DNA of 64,000 nt from Microbacterium ureisolvens (GCF_015278315.1 NZ_JADIJE010000010.1:121849-185848); one strand, 5' to 3'; shown: positions 1-9,425, counted from the stretch's first letter. A program made the numbers and translations. Notes: generated from the letters alone by a model not told the origin.

Positions 1-2
1 TC

Positions 3-1241
3 TGGGACGACTTCGTCGACACGCCTGGTGCCGTCCGTGACGGCGCCACGGCCGATCCCGGACCCGACAGCTACCGGCGGCACGCCGAGGACGTCGGACT
101 CGTCGCGCGCCTGGGCGTGGACCGCTACCGCTTCTCGATCTCATGGGTGCGCGTTCAGCCGGAACCGGGCGGTCCCATCCTGCAGGCGGGACTCGACTAC
201 TACCGGCGCCTCGCGGACGACCTGCACAGCGCAGGCGTCACACCCTTCGCGACGCTGTACCACTGGGATCTTCCGAGCGTGCTCGAGGCGCAGGGCGGGT
301 GGCTCGAGCGCGACACGGCGCTGCGCTTCGGCGAGTACGCCGAGATCGTCGCCGACGCGCTGGGTGACCGCATCCGTCACTGGTACACGCTCAACGAACC
401 GGTCTCGACGTCGCTGCAGGGGTATGCGGTCGGCACGCTCGCCCCGGGCCGTCAGCTGCTGTTCGGCTCGCTCCCCACCGTGCACCACCAGCTGCTGGCA
501 CACGGGCTGGCGATTCAGGCGATACGGGCCGCGGGCGCGGAAGAGGTGGGCATCGTCAACAATCACACGCTGGTCCTGCCGGCGTCGCGGGCGGATGCCG
601 ATCTCGCGGCGGCCGGCGTCTACGACGTCCTGCACAACCGGATCTTCGCCGACCCCGTGCTCGCCGGCGCGTACCCCGACCTCGCAGCACTCGGCATCCC
701 CGAAATGGCTGCGGTGCCGGGTGACCTCGAGCTGATCTCCACGCCGGGGGACTTCTACGGTGTGAACTTCTACAACCCGACGACGATCGCCGCCGCACCC
801 CCCGGAAGCCCCGTGCCGTTCGAGCTCGTGCCGACGCCCGGCGCCCCCGTCACGGGATTCGGGCCGGAGTGGCCCATCGTGCCCACCGCGCTCACGGAGC
901 TGCTGCTCGACTTCCGCGAGCGCTACGGCGACCGGCTGCCTCCGCTCGTGATCGGCGAGAACGGCGCATCATTCCCGGAGCCGGACCACGTCGACCGGCC
1001 CGTCGACGACGAACAGCGCATCGCTTACCTCGCGGGGCACATCGACGCGGTGGGAGCCGCGGCTCGGGCGGGTGTGGACGTCCGCGAGTACACGGTGTGG
1101 TCGCTCCTGGACAACTTCGAATGGGCCGACGGCTGGTCGCAGCGCTTCGGCCTCGTCCACGTCGACTTCGACAGCGGGGCACGCACCCCCAAGGCGTCGT
1201 TCGACTGGTACCGCGAACTCATCGCAGGGGCGCGCTCATGA
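3..1241 (+). CDS. GH1 family beta-glucosidase (5' end outside window)
   Basis: Glycoside hydrolase family 1 enzyme that removes terminal beta-linked glucose or related sugars, probably in the cytosol since it is coupled to a permease. The frame is open from base 3, so the start lies upstream; about 412 residues are visible and perhaps 30-50 are missing. The acid/base motif TLNEP is near bases 388-402 and the nucleophile motif IGENG near 952-966, both intact. The visible N-terminal part, with RFSISW, is typical of the TIM barrel. The stop overlaps the start of the next gene (ATGA), so the two are probably co-translated as a beta-glucoside uptake and hydrolysis unit. Substrate preference (glucoside, galactoside, fucoside) cannot be read from sequence. 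Confidence 0.95.
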   Translation, partial: WDDFVDTPGAVRDGATADPGPDSYRRHAEDVGLVARLGVDRYRFSISWVRVQPEPGGPILQAGLDYYRRLADDLHSAGVTPFATLYHWDLPSVLEAQGGWLERDTALRFGEYAEIVADALGDRIRHWYTLNEPVSTSLQGYAVGTLAPGRQLLFGSLPTVHHQLLAHGLAIQAIRAAGAEEVGIVNNHTLVLPASRADADLAAAGVYDVLHNRIFADPVLAGAYPDLAALGIPEMAAVPGDLELISTPGDFYGVNFYNPTTIAAAPPGSPVPFELVPTPGAPVTGFGPEWPIVPTALTELLLDFRERYGDRLPPLVIGENGASFPEPDHVDRPVDDEQRIAYLAGHIDAVGAAARAGVDVREYTVWSLLDNFEWADGWSQRFGLVHVDFDSGARTPKASFDWYRELIAGARS

Positions 1242-2488
1242 GCGGGGCGCAGGGCGCCAAAGCCGGCGCGCGGTGGTTCACTCTCTTCACCCTCGCCTGG
1301 CTGGCGCTGTGGACGGTGCAGCTCACCCCTCTGCAGCTCCTCATCCCGCTGCAGCTCGACACGCCCGACGACGCCGACGGCTGGGTCTCGGGTGTCGTCT
1401 CGTCGGGTCTCGTGCTCGCCGTCGGCGGCGTCGCCGGCGTCATCGCCGCGCCCATTGCGGGCGGACTCTCCGACCGCACGAGGGGCCGGATGGGCAGGCG
1501 ACGGCCGTGGGCGCTGACGGGCGTCTGGCTCGCCACGCTGTCGCTGGTCGCCATCGCCTTCGCGTCGGGCCCGTGGGGCGTCGGGGTGGCGTGGGTCGGG
1601 GTCTCGGTGGGGATCGCGGTCGCCTCAGCGGCCTTCACGGCCCTCATCGCCGACCAGCTGACGACGCAGCGCGGTGCCGCCTCCGCGGCCGTCTCGTCGT
1701 CGCAGGCCCTCGGCATCGTGGTCGGCGTGGGCGTGATCGTGCTTCTCGAGCTGGGCGTCGCGGTGGGCTATCTCGTGCTGGCCGGGTTCCTGGCGGTGAT
1801 CGGCACCGCCGCCGCGCTGCTGCTGCCCGACCCGCCGGCACCGGCGGACGCCGCCGTCGCGCGGGAGGTGCGGACGCTGCGCGAGCGCCTCGCCGTGCTC
1901 GGCGACCGGGACTTCGCGTGGCTCCTGGCCGGCCGCCTCACCGTCAACATCGGCAATGCCCTCGGCACCGGCTTGCTGCTGTTCTTCCTGCTGTACGGGC
2001 TCCACCGGGATCCGTCGACCGCCGAGGACGAGCTGCTGCTCCTGATCCTCGTCTACACGCTGTTCGTCGTCGTCGCCTCGATCGTGTCGGGGCGGATCTC
2101 CGACCGCACGAGGCGCCGCATCCCGTTCGTCGTCTGGTCCGCCGTGCTCCAGGGGGTGGCCTCGATCGTGCTCGTGGTCGCACCGTCGCTCACCTCCGCG
2201 ATGATCGCGGCGGCCCTCCTCGGCATCGGCTACGGCGCGTACATGTCCGTCGGACTGGCTCTGGGCACAGACCTGCTGCCGTATCCCGAGGACCACGCCC
2301 GGGACCTCGGCTTCGTCAACGTGTCAGCGAGCCTCGGGCAGCTCATCGGCCCGCTCCTGGGCGCGGGACTGGTGGCGCTCGTCGGCGGCTTCTGGCTGCT
2401 CTTCTTGGTGGGGGGAGTGGTCTCGATCGCCGGCGGGCTCATGACCTACGCCATCCACAGCAGAGAGCGCTCCGGCTCAATCGTCTGA
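1238..2488 (+). CDS. MFS transporter, probable sugar/glycoside permease
   Basis: Major facilitator superfamily integral membrane protein of 416 residues with about 12 hydrophobic segments. The first cytoplasmic loop carries the MFS signature as GLSDRTRGRMGRRRP, and an equivalent SGRISDRTRRR occurs after the middle of the protein, as expected from the two-fold repeat. The ATG at 1238 overlaps the stop of the GH1 gene by four bases, which fixes the start. The likely role is import of the glycoside that the neighbour hydrolyses; this is inferred from context only. Its last 12 bases overlap the end of the convergent hydrolase gene. Confidence 0.9.
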   Translation: MSGAQGAKAGARWFTLFTLAWLALWTVQLTPLQLLIPLQLDTPDDADGWVSGVVSSGLVLAVGGVAGVIAAPIAGGLSDRTRGRMGRRRPWALTGVWLATLSLVAIAFASGPWGVGVAWVGVSVGIAVASAAFTALIADQLTTQRGAASAAVSSSQALGIVVGVGVIVLLELGVAVGYLVLAGFLAVIGTAAALLLPDPPAPADAAVAREVRTLRERLAVLGDRDFAWLLAGRLTVNIGNALGTGLLLFFLLYGLHRDPSTAEDELLLLILVYTLFVVVASIVSGRISDRTRRRIPFVVWSAVLQGVASIVLVVAPSLTSAMIAAALLGIGYGAYMSVGLALGTDLLPYPEDHARDLGFVNVSASLGQLIGPLLGAGLVALVGGFWLLFLVGGVVSIAGGLMTYAIHSRERSGSIV

Positions 2489-3202
2489 GGCTTCGAGCGT
2501 CGTCAGGGCGACCTCGAGCAGCGCGTTGAACACGCGGGGGCGCATCACGGTGACGTGGTGGGTCGTTCGCGGAACGACGACGAGCTCGGCGTGCGGGGCG
2601 ATCCGCATGAACAGCCGCTCGTTGACGCGCAGCTGGTCGTACTGGCCGTTGACGAACCACAGCGGCACCTCGATCCGCCGGAGAGCGGCGAGGAGATCGA
2701 GCACCGAGAGGCTCCGCAGCGCGACATCCTGCGCGTCCAGCGCGTAGCCGCCGGCGCCGAAGTCCGCGCGCGTCTCGTGCGGGAGGATGCGATCGAGCAT
2801 CCGGTCGGTGAGCCACATGCCGCGGTCGGGGAGCGAGTCGAACCCGCGGGCCAGCACCCGATACGTCGCAAGGCCGACCCCGCGCGGGATGGCGGTGCAC
2901 GATGCAGCGACGAAGCCGGCGACCGGAGGGGGTTCCTCGGCGCCGACGTACTCGATGCACAGGAGCCCGCCCATCGAGTGACCCGACAGCAGGACCGGCC
3001 CGTGCTCCGCGGCGGCTCGTACCGCGCCGTCGATCGTCTCGAACGCCGACTCCAGGGTGAACTCCTCCGCGATGCGCCCGCCGTGCCCGGGCAGATCGAC
3101 AGCGGTCACCGGGTTGCCCCGTGCGGCCAGATACTCAACCTGCGAGCGCCACATCGTCGCGGACGTCCGGATGCCGTGCACGAGCACGACCTGGACCGTC
3201 AT
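2477..3202 (-). CDS. Alpha/beta hydrolase
   Basis: Soluble alpha/beta-hydrolase fold protein of 241 residues. It opens with a beta strand and the oxyanion-hole segment LVHGIRTSATMW. The nucleophile elbow is GHSMGG, the acid is probably the Asp in NGQYDQL, and the catalytic His lies in RTTHHVT. No substrate-specific feature is visible; esterase, lipase or lactonase activity are all possible. The ATG at 3202 sits 7 bases behind a TAGCCT box on the minus strand, so the mRNA is probably leaderless. The gene is divergent from the aminotransferase, with 39 bases between the two start codons. Confidence 0.9.
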   Translation of the reverse strand: MTVQVVLVHGIRTSATMWRSQVEYLAARGNPVTAVDLPGHGGRIAEEFTLESAFETIDGAVRAAAEHGPVLLSGHSMGGLLCIEYVGAEEPPPVAGFVAASCTAIPRGVGLATYRVLARGFDSLPDRGMWLTDRMLDRILPHETRADFGAGGYALDAQDVALRSLSVLDLLAALRRIEVPLWFVNGQYDQLRVNERLFMRIAPHAELVVVPRTTHHVTVMRPRVFNALLEVALTTLEASDD

Positions 3203-3209
3203 GACGAAC

Positions 3210-3215
3210 AGGCTA
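3210..3215 (-). promoter_or_regulatory. -10 box of leaderless promoter (hydrolase)
   Basis: TAGCCT on the minus strand lies 7 bases before the ATG at 3202, which would place the transcript start at the initiation codon. There is no Shine-Dalgarno sequence in the gap. Confidence 0.6.
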
Positions 3216-3229
3216 GCCGGGGGCGCGCC

Positions 3230-3235
3230 TAGCAT
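3230..3235 (+). promoter_or_regulatory. -10 box of leaderless promoter (aminotransferase)
   Basis: TAGCAT lies 6 bases before the ATG at 3242. It stands only 14 bases from the opposing TAGCCT box, so the two divergent promoters must share a very short region. Confidence 0.6.
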
Positions 3236-3241
3236 GGCGGC

Positions 3242-4384
3242 ATGCCCGACATCGCCCCGCACATCGCGCGCATGCCGGGCTCCGGCGTACGCCACATCCT
3301 CGAGCGCGCCCTGCGCCGGCCCGGCACGATCATCCTGGCGGTCGGCGAGCCGGGTGAGGTTGCCGGTGCGGAGATCCGGGATGCGGCTGCCGACGCCTGG
3401 CGGGCCGGCGCGATCCGCTACACGCCGAACGGCGGCATCCCCGCGCTCCGCGAGGCTATCCGCTCGAAACTGGCCCGCGAGAACGGCCTGGAGGTCCACC
3501 CTGAGCAGATCTGGGTGACGGTCGGCGCGACGCAGGCGCTGTACCTCGCGATGGCGCTCACGCTGTCGCGCGGGGACGAGATCCTGGTGCCCGATCCCGG
3601 CTATACGACCTTCACGATGAACGCGCACCTCCTGCAGGCAGTTCCCGTGCCGTACCCGCTGCGTCCCCAGCGCGCATTCCAGCCCGACCTCGCCGAGCTC
3701 GAAGCGCTGGTGACGCCGCGCACGCGCGCCCTGATCGTGAACACGCCATCCAACCCGCTCGGCTCGACCTTCGATCGGGAGACCCTGCAGGCGCTGCTCG
3801 CGCTGGCACGACGGCACGACCTCTGGCTGATCAGCGACGAGGTGTACGAGCGCTTCACGTGGGGCGAGCCGCACGTGAGCCCCGCCACCCTGGACGCGGA
3901 CCGTCGCGTGCTGTCGGTGTTCTCGATGTCGAAGACCTACGCCATGACCGGCGCTCGCGTCGGCTGGCTCGTCACGCCGCCGGGCTGGCGGCAGACCATG
4001 CTCCGTGTGCAGGAGTCGGTCGTGAGCTGCGTCGACGAGCCGTCGCAGCGGGCCGCCGCCGCGGCGCTCACCGGCGACCAGGCCGCCGTGCAGCGCAGCG
4101 CCGCGCACTACCGCGACAACCTCGCGGCGGCGACGGCCGCCCTCGACGCGCGCGGTCTGCGCTATCTGGCGCCCACCGGCGCGTTCTACCTGTGGATCGA
4201 CGTCTCGCACGTGTCGGCGGGCGACGTGGTGGCGTGGTGCGAGCGTCTCCTCGACGAGCGGGGCGTCGCCGTCGCGCCGGGAAGCGCGTTCGGCGCATCC
4301 GGCGAGGGATGGATCCGCGTGTGCGTCGCGAGCGACCGCGCAGAACTTCTGGAGGGCATCGGCCGGATCCCTGCGCCCACCTGA
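3242..4384 (+). CDS. Pyridoxal phosphate-dependent aminotransferase, class I/II
   Basis: Fold-type I aminotransferase of 380 residues, a normal length for the aspartate/aromatic aminotransferase group. Visible motifs are the AVGEP and YTPNGG segments of the substrate side, NTPSNPLG with the Asn that contacts PLP, ISDEVYERF with the Asp that binds the pyridine nitrogen, and SMSKTYAMTGARVGW with the Schiff-base lysine. Near the end GEGWIRVCVA carries the carboxylate-binding Arg. The exact amino donor is not determinable. It stands alone, divergent from the hydrolase and followed by lepA. Confidence 0.92.
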   Translation: MPDIAPHIARMPGSGVRHILERALRRPGTIILAVGEPGEVAGAEIRDAAADAWRAGAIRYTPNGGIPALREAIRSKLARENGLEVHPEQIWVTVGATQALYLAMALTLSRGDEILVPDPGYTTFTMNAHLLQAVPVPYPLRPQRAFQPDLAELEALVTPRTRALIVNTPSNPLGSTFDRETLQALLALARRHDLWLISDEVYERFTWGEPHVSPATLDADRRVLSVFSMSKTYAMTGARVGWLVTPPGWRQTMLRVQESVVSCVDEPSQRAAAAALTGDQAAVQRSAAHYRDNLAAATAALDARGLRYLAPTGAFYLWIDVSHVSAGDVVAWCERLLDERGVAVAPGSAFGASGEGWIRVCVASDRAELLEGIGRIPAPT

Positions 4385-4431
4385 CCGCACGGCGATCCGG
4401 CCGCTCGCAGGGTTGCGGCATCCGTCACCCG

Positions 4432-4437
4432 TAGAAT
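4432..4437 (+). promoter_or_regulatory. -10 box upstream of lepA
   Basis: TAGAAT lies 9 bases before the lepA ATG, leaving at most a 2-4 base leader. A copy of the GGCATCCGTC word (4417-4426) lies just upstream. Confidence 0.55.
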
Positions 4438-4446
4438 CGTCTGGAC

Positions 4447-6297
4447 ATGTCACCGCGCGCCCTGAAGCCCCTCGAGCCGTCCGCCACACCGCCCGAGCTG
4501 ATCCGCAACTTCTGCATCATCGCCCACATCGACCACGGCAAGTCGACGCTGGCCGACCGCATGCTGCAGATCACCGGCGTCGTCGCCGACCGCGACATGC
4601 GCGCGCAGTACCTCGACCGCATGGACATCGAGCGCGAGCGCGGCATCACGATCAAGTCGCAGGCCGTGCGCATGCCGTGGTCGACCGGTGACGAAACGTT
4701 CGCGCTCAACATGATCGACACGCCCGGCCACGTCGACTTCACGTACGAGGTCTCGCGCTCGCTGGCCGCCTGCGAGGGCGCCATCCTGCTCGTCGACGCA
4801 GCCCAGGGCATCGAGGCGCAGACGCTCGCGAACCTGTATCTCGCGCTCGAGAACGATCTTCACATCATCCCCGTGCTCAACAAGATCGACCTTCCGGCGG
4901 CCGACCCCGAGAAGTTCGCGGCGGAGCTCGCGAACCTGATCGGCGGAGACCCCGACGACGTGCTGCGAGTGAGCGGCAAGACCGGCATGGGCGTCGAGAC
5001 GCTGCTGGACCGCATCGTCGAGCAGATCCCCGCTCCGAAGGGGAACGCGGATGCCCCGGCCCGCGCCATGATCTTCGACTCGGTGTACGACTCCTACCGC
5101 GGCGTGGTGACCTACGTCCGCATGGTCGACGGCAAGCTGGAGCCGCGCGAGCGGATCCAGATGATGTCGACCCGAGCGACGCACGATCTCCTCGAGATCG
5201 GCGTCTCCAGCCCCGAGCCGGTTCCGACCAAGGGCCTGGGCGTCGGCGAGGTCGGCTACCTCATCACCGGCGTGAAGGATGTGCGCCAGTCGAAGGTCGG
5301 CGACACGATCACCAATCAGCGAAAGCCCGCCTCCGAGGCTCTGCCGGGCTACACCGACCCGAAGCCGATGGTCTTCTCGGGCATCTATCCGATCGACGGC
5401 AGCGACTACGCCGATCTGCGCGAGGCCCTCGACAAGCTGAAGCTGTCGGACGCGTCGCTCCAGTACGAGCCCGAGACCTCGGTCGCGCTCGGCTTCGGCT
5501 TCCGCTGCGGCTTCCTGGGACTGCTGCACCTCGAGATCATCACCGAGCGGCTCTCCCGCGAGTTCGACCTCGACCTCATCACGACCGCACCTTCGGTCAC
5601 CTACGAGGTGCTCACCGACACCGGCGAGACGGTCGTCGTCACGAACCCCAGCGAGTATCCCGACGGCCGGGTAGCCGAGGTGTCCGAGCCGGTGGTGAAG
5701 GTCGGCATCCTGCTCCCCAAGGACTACGTCGGCACCGTGATGGAGCTGTGCCAGTCGCGCCGCGGATCACTTCTCGGCATGGACTACCTCAGCGAGGACC
5801 GCGTCGAGCTGCGCTACCACATGCCGCTCGGCGAGATCGTGTTCGACTTCTTCGACCAGCTGAAGTCCAAGACGCAGGGTTACGCCAGCCTCGACTACGA
5901 ACCCGCCGGCTCGCAGACCGCCGACCTGGTCAAGGTCGACATCCTGCTCCAGGGCGACAAGGTCGACGCGTTCAGCTCGATCGTCCACCGCGAGAAGGCC
6001 TACGCCTACGGCACGATGATGACCGAGCGGCTGCGCAAGCTCATCCCGCGCCAGCAGTTCGAAGTGCCCATCCAGGCCGCCATCGGCGCGCGCATCATCG
6101 CGCGCGAGAACATCCGCGCGATGCGCAAGGACGTCCTGGCGAAGTGCTACGGCGGCGACATCACCCGCAAGCGCAAACTGCTCGAGAAGCAGAAGGAGGG
6201 CAAGAAGCGCATGAAGATGGTGGGTCGCGTCGAGGTCCCCCAGGAGGCGTTCATCGCCGCGCTCTCGGGTGACGTCGAGGGTCCTGCCAAGAAGTGA
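4447..6297 (+). CDS. lepA: Elongation factor 4 (LepA), ribosomal GTPase
   Basis: Translational GTPase EF4, which back-translocates or rescues stalled ribosomes and helps 30S maturation. The 616 residues match the family length. The GTPase domain has the P-loop AHIDHGKST, switch [16 protein letters not shown], and the switch I region [11 protein letters not shown]. Later come the EF-G-like domain II, domains III and V ([14 protein letters not shown]), and the LepA-specific basic C-terminal domain with [24 protein letters not shown] split over about residues 560-585. It is followed 27 bases later by an unrelated DUF1990 gene. Confidence 0.98.
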   Translation: MSPRALKPLEPSATPPELIRNFCIIAHIDHGKSTLADRMLQITGVVADRDMRAQYLDRMDIERERGITIKSQAVRMPWSTGDETFALNMIDTPGHVDFTYEVSRSLAACEGAILLVDAAQGIEAQTLANLYLALENDLHIIPVLNKIDLPAADPEKFAAELANLIGGDPDDVLRVSGKTGMGVETLLDRIVEQIPAPKGNADAPARAMIFDSVYDSYRGVVTYVRMVDGKLEPRERIQMMSTRATHDLLEIGVSSPEPVPTKGLGVGEVGYLITGVKDVRQSKVGDTITNQRKPASEALPGYTDPKPMVFSGIYPIDGSDYADLREALDKLKLSDASLQYEPETSVALGFGFRCGFLGLLHLEIITERLSREFDLDLITTAPSVTYEVLTDTGETVVVTNPSEYPDGRVAEVSEPVVKVGILLPKDYVGTVMELCQSRRGSLLGMDYLSEDRVELRYHMPLGEIVFDFFDQLKSKTQGYASLDYEPAGSQTADLVKVDILLQGDKVDAFSSIVHREKAYAYGTMMTERLRKLIPRQQFEVPIQAAIGARIIARENIRAMRKDVLAKCYGGDITRKRKLLEKQKEGKKRMKMVGRVEVPQEAFIAALSGDVEGPAKK

Positions 6298-6311
6298 TGA
6301 GTCTCGCGAAG

Positions 6312-6317
6312 TAGGCT
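6312..6317 (+). promoter_or_regulatory. -10 box of leaderless promoter (DUF1990 gene)
   Basis: TAGGCT lies 7 bases before the ATG at 6325 with no ribosome binding site between. Confidence 0.55.
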
Positions 6318-6324
6318 GGAATCC

Positions 6325-6975
6325 ATGCGTCGAGGGACATTCCGTGACGACACCGTCGACTACGCCGCCGTCGGGGCGACGCAGGCGCCGGATCTGATGC
6401 ACTATCCGCCGGAGCGCAGCATCCCGGCGGAGCAGTCGTGGCGCATCGGAAGCGGCGAGGCGCGCTTCCAGGCCGCCGGCGAGGCGCTGATGTCGTGGAC
6501 GGCGCAGCGCGGGGCGGGGCTCGAGGTCACCGACGTGCGGCCGGCGTCGGGGCCGATGTACTCGGGCGTGAGCTTCGACGCCGAGGGCACGCCGATCGCG
6601 CCCAGCCGCTCCGAGACCGAACAGCGCTTCGACGCGGACGGCACGCCCTACGTCAGCGCCGGGACGACGATCCGTGTCGACGGTCGCGTGCGCGGCCTCC
6701 GCGCCGACGCCGAGCTGCGCGTGATCTTCGCCGTCGAGGAACCTCGGCGCGTCGGGTTCGCTCTGGGGACCGTGGGCGACTCGGTCGTCAGCGGCGAGGA
6801 GTCGTTCATGATCGACTGGTACGACAACGACGAGGTCTGGTTCACCGTCCGGGCCTTCGACGCGCCCCGCGCGCTGCTGTACCGGATGATCCCCGGACTC
6901 ACGAAGCGTCGGCGCCGCGAGCTGTTCACCCGGTACCTCCGGGCCATCTCGCCGCTGTACACGACGCCGGCCTGA
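6325..6975 (+). CDS. DUF1990 (UPF0548) family protein
   Basis: Soluble protein of 216 residues that looks like the actinobacterial/plant DUF1990 family, whose biochemical role is unknown. Family-like features are the N-terminal VGATQAPDLMHYPPE region, a central RFQAAGEAL helix, and the segment RVGFALGTVGDSVVSGEE followed by a conserved aromatic stretch MIDWYDNDEVWFTVRAF. The C-terminus is basic (TKRRRRELFTRYL), as often seen in this family. No signal peptide or membrane span is present. It lies between lepA and hemW, with 7 bases to hemW. Confidence 0.8.
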   Translation: MRRGTFRDDTVDYAAVGATQAPDLMHYPPERSIPAEQSWRIGSGEARFQAAGEALMSWTAQRGAGLEVTDVRPASGPMYSGVSFDAEGTPIAPSRSETEQRFDADGTPYVSAGTTIRVDGRVRGLRADAELRVIFAVEEPRRVGFALGTVGDSVVSGEESFMIDWYDNDEVWFTVRAFDAPRALLYRMIPGLTKRRRRELFTRYLRAISPLYTTPA

Positions 6976-6982
6976 GGCGCTG

Positions 6983-8200
6983 ATGGGCTCAGCTCTTCCG
7001 CTCGGCGAGCCCGTTCCCGCGGACGGCTCGCTGCCGCCGGGCACGCGCGTCGACCCGGCGACCGACTTCGGCGTCTACCTGCACGTGCCGTTCTGCCGTG
7101 TGCGCTGCGGGTACTGCGACTTCAACACCTACACCTCCTCCGAGCTGCGCGGCACCCGCCAGGACCAGTACGCCGACACGCTGCTCGGCGAGATCGGCCT
7201 CGCGGCCCGGGTGCTCGCGGGCTCCGGCGGCAACCGTCCGGCATCGACCGTGTTCTTCGGCGGCGGCACGCCGACGCTCCTCCCGCCCGGCGATCTGGCG
7301 CGCATGCTGGGCGGCGTGCGCGACGCGTTCGGCATCGCGACCGGGGCCGAGGTGACGGTCGAGGCGAATCCCGACACCGTCTCGCCGGCGGTCGCGGCCG
7401 AGCTGGCCGCGGCTGGGGTCACCCGGCTGTCGATCGGCATGCAGTCCACCGTGCCGCACGTGCTCGCGGCCCTCGACCGCACGCACGACCCCGCCAACGT
7501 CCGCACCGCCGTGGCCGCGGCGCGCGGCGCGGGACTCGACGTCAGCGTCGACCTCATCTACGGGGCGCCCGGGGAGTCGCTCGACGACTGGCGGGCCTCG
7601 ATCGAGGAGGCCGTGGCCCTGCAGCCCGATCACATCTCGGCCTACGCCCTCATCATCGAGGAGGGAACCAAGCTCGCCCGTCAGATCCGTCGGGGCGAAG
7701 TCCCCGCGCCGGACGACGACCTCCAGGCGGACATGTACGAGCTGGCCGACGATCTCCTCGCCGGCGCCGGCTTCGACTGGTACGAGGTGTCGAACTGGTC
7801 ACGCGGCGACGCGCACCGTTCCCGCCACAACCTGGCGTACTGGACGGGCTCCGACTGGTGGGGTTTCGGACCCGGGGCGCACAGCCACATCGGCGGCGTG
7901 CGGTTCTGGAACGTCAAGCACCCCGCCGCCTACGCCCAGCGTCTCGCGGCGGGGGAGTCGCCGGCGGCGGGACGGGAGATCCCGGATGCCGCAGCCCGGG
8001 CGCTCGAGGGTGTGCTGCTGCGCACGCGCATCCGTGACGGGCTGCCGATCGAGGAGCTGCTCGGCGAGGGCCGCCACGCCGTCGCCGCGCTGATCGCGGA
8101 CGGCCTGATCGAGGGGCCGGCGGCCCTGCGCGGACGCGTCGTGCTGACCCGTCGCGGACGGCTCCTGGCCGACGCCGTCGTGCGCGCGCTCACCGAGTGA
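6983..8200 (+). CDS. hemW: Radical SAM heme chaperone HemW
   Basis: HemW, formerly called oxygen-independent coproporphyrinogen oxidase-like, binds and delivers heme. The radical SAM [4Fe-4S] motif CRVRCGYC (CX3CX2C) is near residues 33-40. Further family motifs are FFGGGTPTLL, EANPDT, SIGMQS and the C-terminal HemW region with GPGAHSHI. Length 405 is usual. True HemN carries an extra N-terminal motif and cysteine pattern that is absent here, which supports HemW. It is 7 bases downstream of the DUF1990 gene and possibly in the same transcript. Confidence 0.93.
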   Translation: MGSALPLGEPVPADGSLPPGTRVDPATDFGVYLHVPFCRVRCGYCDFNTYTSSELRGTRQDQYADTLLGEIGLAARVLAGSGGNRPASTVFFGGGTPTLLPPGDLARMLGGVRDAFGIATGAEVTVEANPDTVSPAVAAELAAAGVTRLSIGMQSTVPHVLAALDRTHDPANVRTAVAAARGAGLDVSVDLIYGAPGESLDDWRASIEEAVALQPDHISAYALIIEEGTKLARQIRRGEVPAPDDDLQADMYELADDLLAGAGFDWYEVSNWSRGDAHRSRHNLAYWTGSDWWGFGPGAHSHIGGVRFWNVKHPAAYAQRLAAGESPAAGREIPDAAARALEGVLLRTRIRDGLPIEELLGEGRHAVAALIADGLIEGPAALRGRVVLTRRGRLLADAVVRALTE

Positions 8201-8274
8201 GGCCCGCCGGTCGTTCCGGGCCGGCGCTCCGTGTGTCGTCGGCCGTCGCTCGGCGATCGTGGCGAGGCATCGGA

Positions 8275-8280
8275 TAGAAT
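8275..8280 (+). promoter_or_regulatory. -10 box of the hrcA-dnaJ promoter
   Basis: TAGAAT, whose last base is also the first base of the CIRCE operator. No good -35 hexamer is visible at the standard spacing. Confidence 0.6.
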
Positions 8281-8306
8281 TGGCACTCGAGTCATGCGAG
8301 TGCCAG
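8280..8306 (+). promoter_or_regulatory. CIRCE operator (HrcA binding site)
   Basis: TTGGCACTC, 9-base spacer, GAGTGCCAG: a 9-9-9 inverted repeat with one mismatched outer pair, matching the CIRCE consensus TTAGCACTC-N9-GAGTGCTAA. It begins at the last base of the -10 box and covers the transcription start, so HrcA bound here would block initiation of its own operon. Confidence 0.93.
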
Positions 8307-8333
8307 GTCTCAACAGCAGCGTGAGGAGGCGGG

Positions 8334-9374
8334 ATGGTCAGCGAGCGAGGTCTGCAGGTGCTGCGGGCGATCGTCCAGGACTACGTCGACACGCGCGAGC
8401 CTGTCGGCAGCAAGGCGATCGTCGAGCGGCACGCCTTCGGCGTGTCGGCGGCGACCATCCGCAACGACATGGCGCTGCTGGAGGACGAGGAGCTGATCGC
8501 GGCTCCGCACACGTCGTCCGGACGCGTGCCGACCGACAAGGGCTATCGCGTCTTCGTCGACCACCTGGCCGAGCTGCGCCCGCTGTCCCCGGCGCAGCGA
8601 GCGGCCATCGCGTCCTTCCTCGACGGCCCCGGCGACCTCGACGACGCGCTCGTGCGCACGGTGCGCGCCCTGACGCAGCTGACCGGCCAGGTCGCCATCG
8701 TGCAGTATCCGTCCTTCGCGCGCGCCACGGTCACCCACGTCGAACTGGTCCAGCTCGGCGGCGGACGGATGCTGGTGATCGTGGTCACCGACACCGGGCG
8801 GGTCTCTCAGCGCCTCACCTTCGTCGGCGACGAGTTCGATGACGCCGACCTCGCGCACATCCGCGCGCGCCTCGGAACCCTGCTCGTCGGACGCCCCGTG
8901 CGCGAAGGCCTGCAGCGCATCGCCGAGCGGCTCGACGGACCGGATGCGAAGGCCCCTGCCCACGAGCGCGCGACCGACGAGATCGTGCGTGCCGTCGCTG
9001 AGGAGCTCGAGGAGTTCCGCCAGGACAAGCTCGTGATGGCCGGCAGCGCGAACCTCGCTCGCAGTGAGTCCGACTTCCGCGGGAGCATCTACCCCCTTCT
9101 CGAGGCGATCGAGGAGCAGGTGACGCTCCTGCGACTGATGGGAGAGATGGTCGCGGACGAGCAGGGCCTCGCCGCCAGCATCGGACGCGAGAACGCGGCG
9201 TTCGGCCTGGGCGAGGCATCCGTCGTCGCCAGCGATTACGACGCGACCGGCTCGCTGGCGCGCGTCGGCGTGCTCGGGCCGACCCGCATGGACTACCCCA
9301 CGAACCTCGCGGCGGTCCGTGCCGTCGCGCGCTATCTCACGCGCATGCTCGAGCAGGACGAGAACTCCCGCTGA
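8334..9374 (+). CDS. hrcA: Heat-inducible transcription repressor HrcA
   Basis: HrcA represses class I heat-shock genes by binding CIRCE and is itself stabilised by GroEL. It has 346 residues with an N-terminal winged helix (about residues 1-85, with VSAATIRNDMALLEDEELI as the HTH) and the GAF-like C-terminal domain. The typical phrase TSSGRVPTDKGYRVFVD follows the HTH. A CIRCE operator lies 28 bases upstream, so it is autoregulated together with dnaJ, which follows after 51 bases. The ATG at 8334 is preceded by the purine-rich GAGGAGGCGG. Confidence 0.97.
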   Translation: MVSERGLQVLRAIVQDYVDTREPVGSKAIVERHAFGVSAATIRNDMALLEDEELIAAPHTSSGRVPTDKGYRVFVDHLAELRPLSPAQRAAIASFLDGPGDLDDALVRTVRALTQLTGQVAIVQYPSFARATVTHVELVQLGGGRMLVIVVTDTGRVSQRLTFVGDEFDDADLAHIRARLGTLLVGRPVREGLQRIAERLDGPDAKAPAHERATDEIVRAVAEELEEFRQDKLVMAGSANLARSESDFRGSIYPLLEAIEEQVTLLRLMGEMVADEQGLAASIGRENAAFGLGEASVVASDYDATGSLARVGVLGPTRMDYPTNLAAVRAVARYLTRMLEQDENSR

Positions 9375-9425
9375 CGCTCGCGCGCACCCACGAATCCGCG
9401 GCACGGCCGCGACAGGAAGGCGAAA

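Noticed and set aside
2477..4489. A long minus-strand frame reading upstream from the alpha/beta hydrolase into the aminotransferase gene
   Set aside because: Only the last 241 codons look like a protein. The upstream part is antisense to the aminotransferase, and a good leaderless start exists at 3202.
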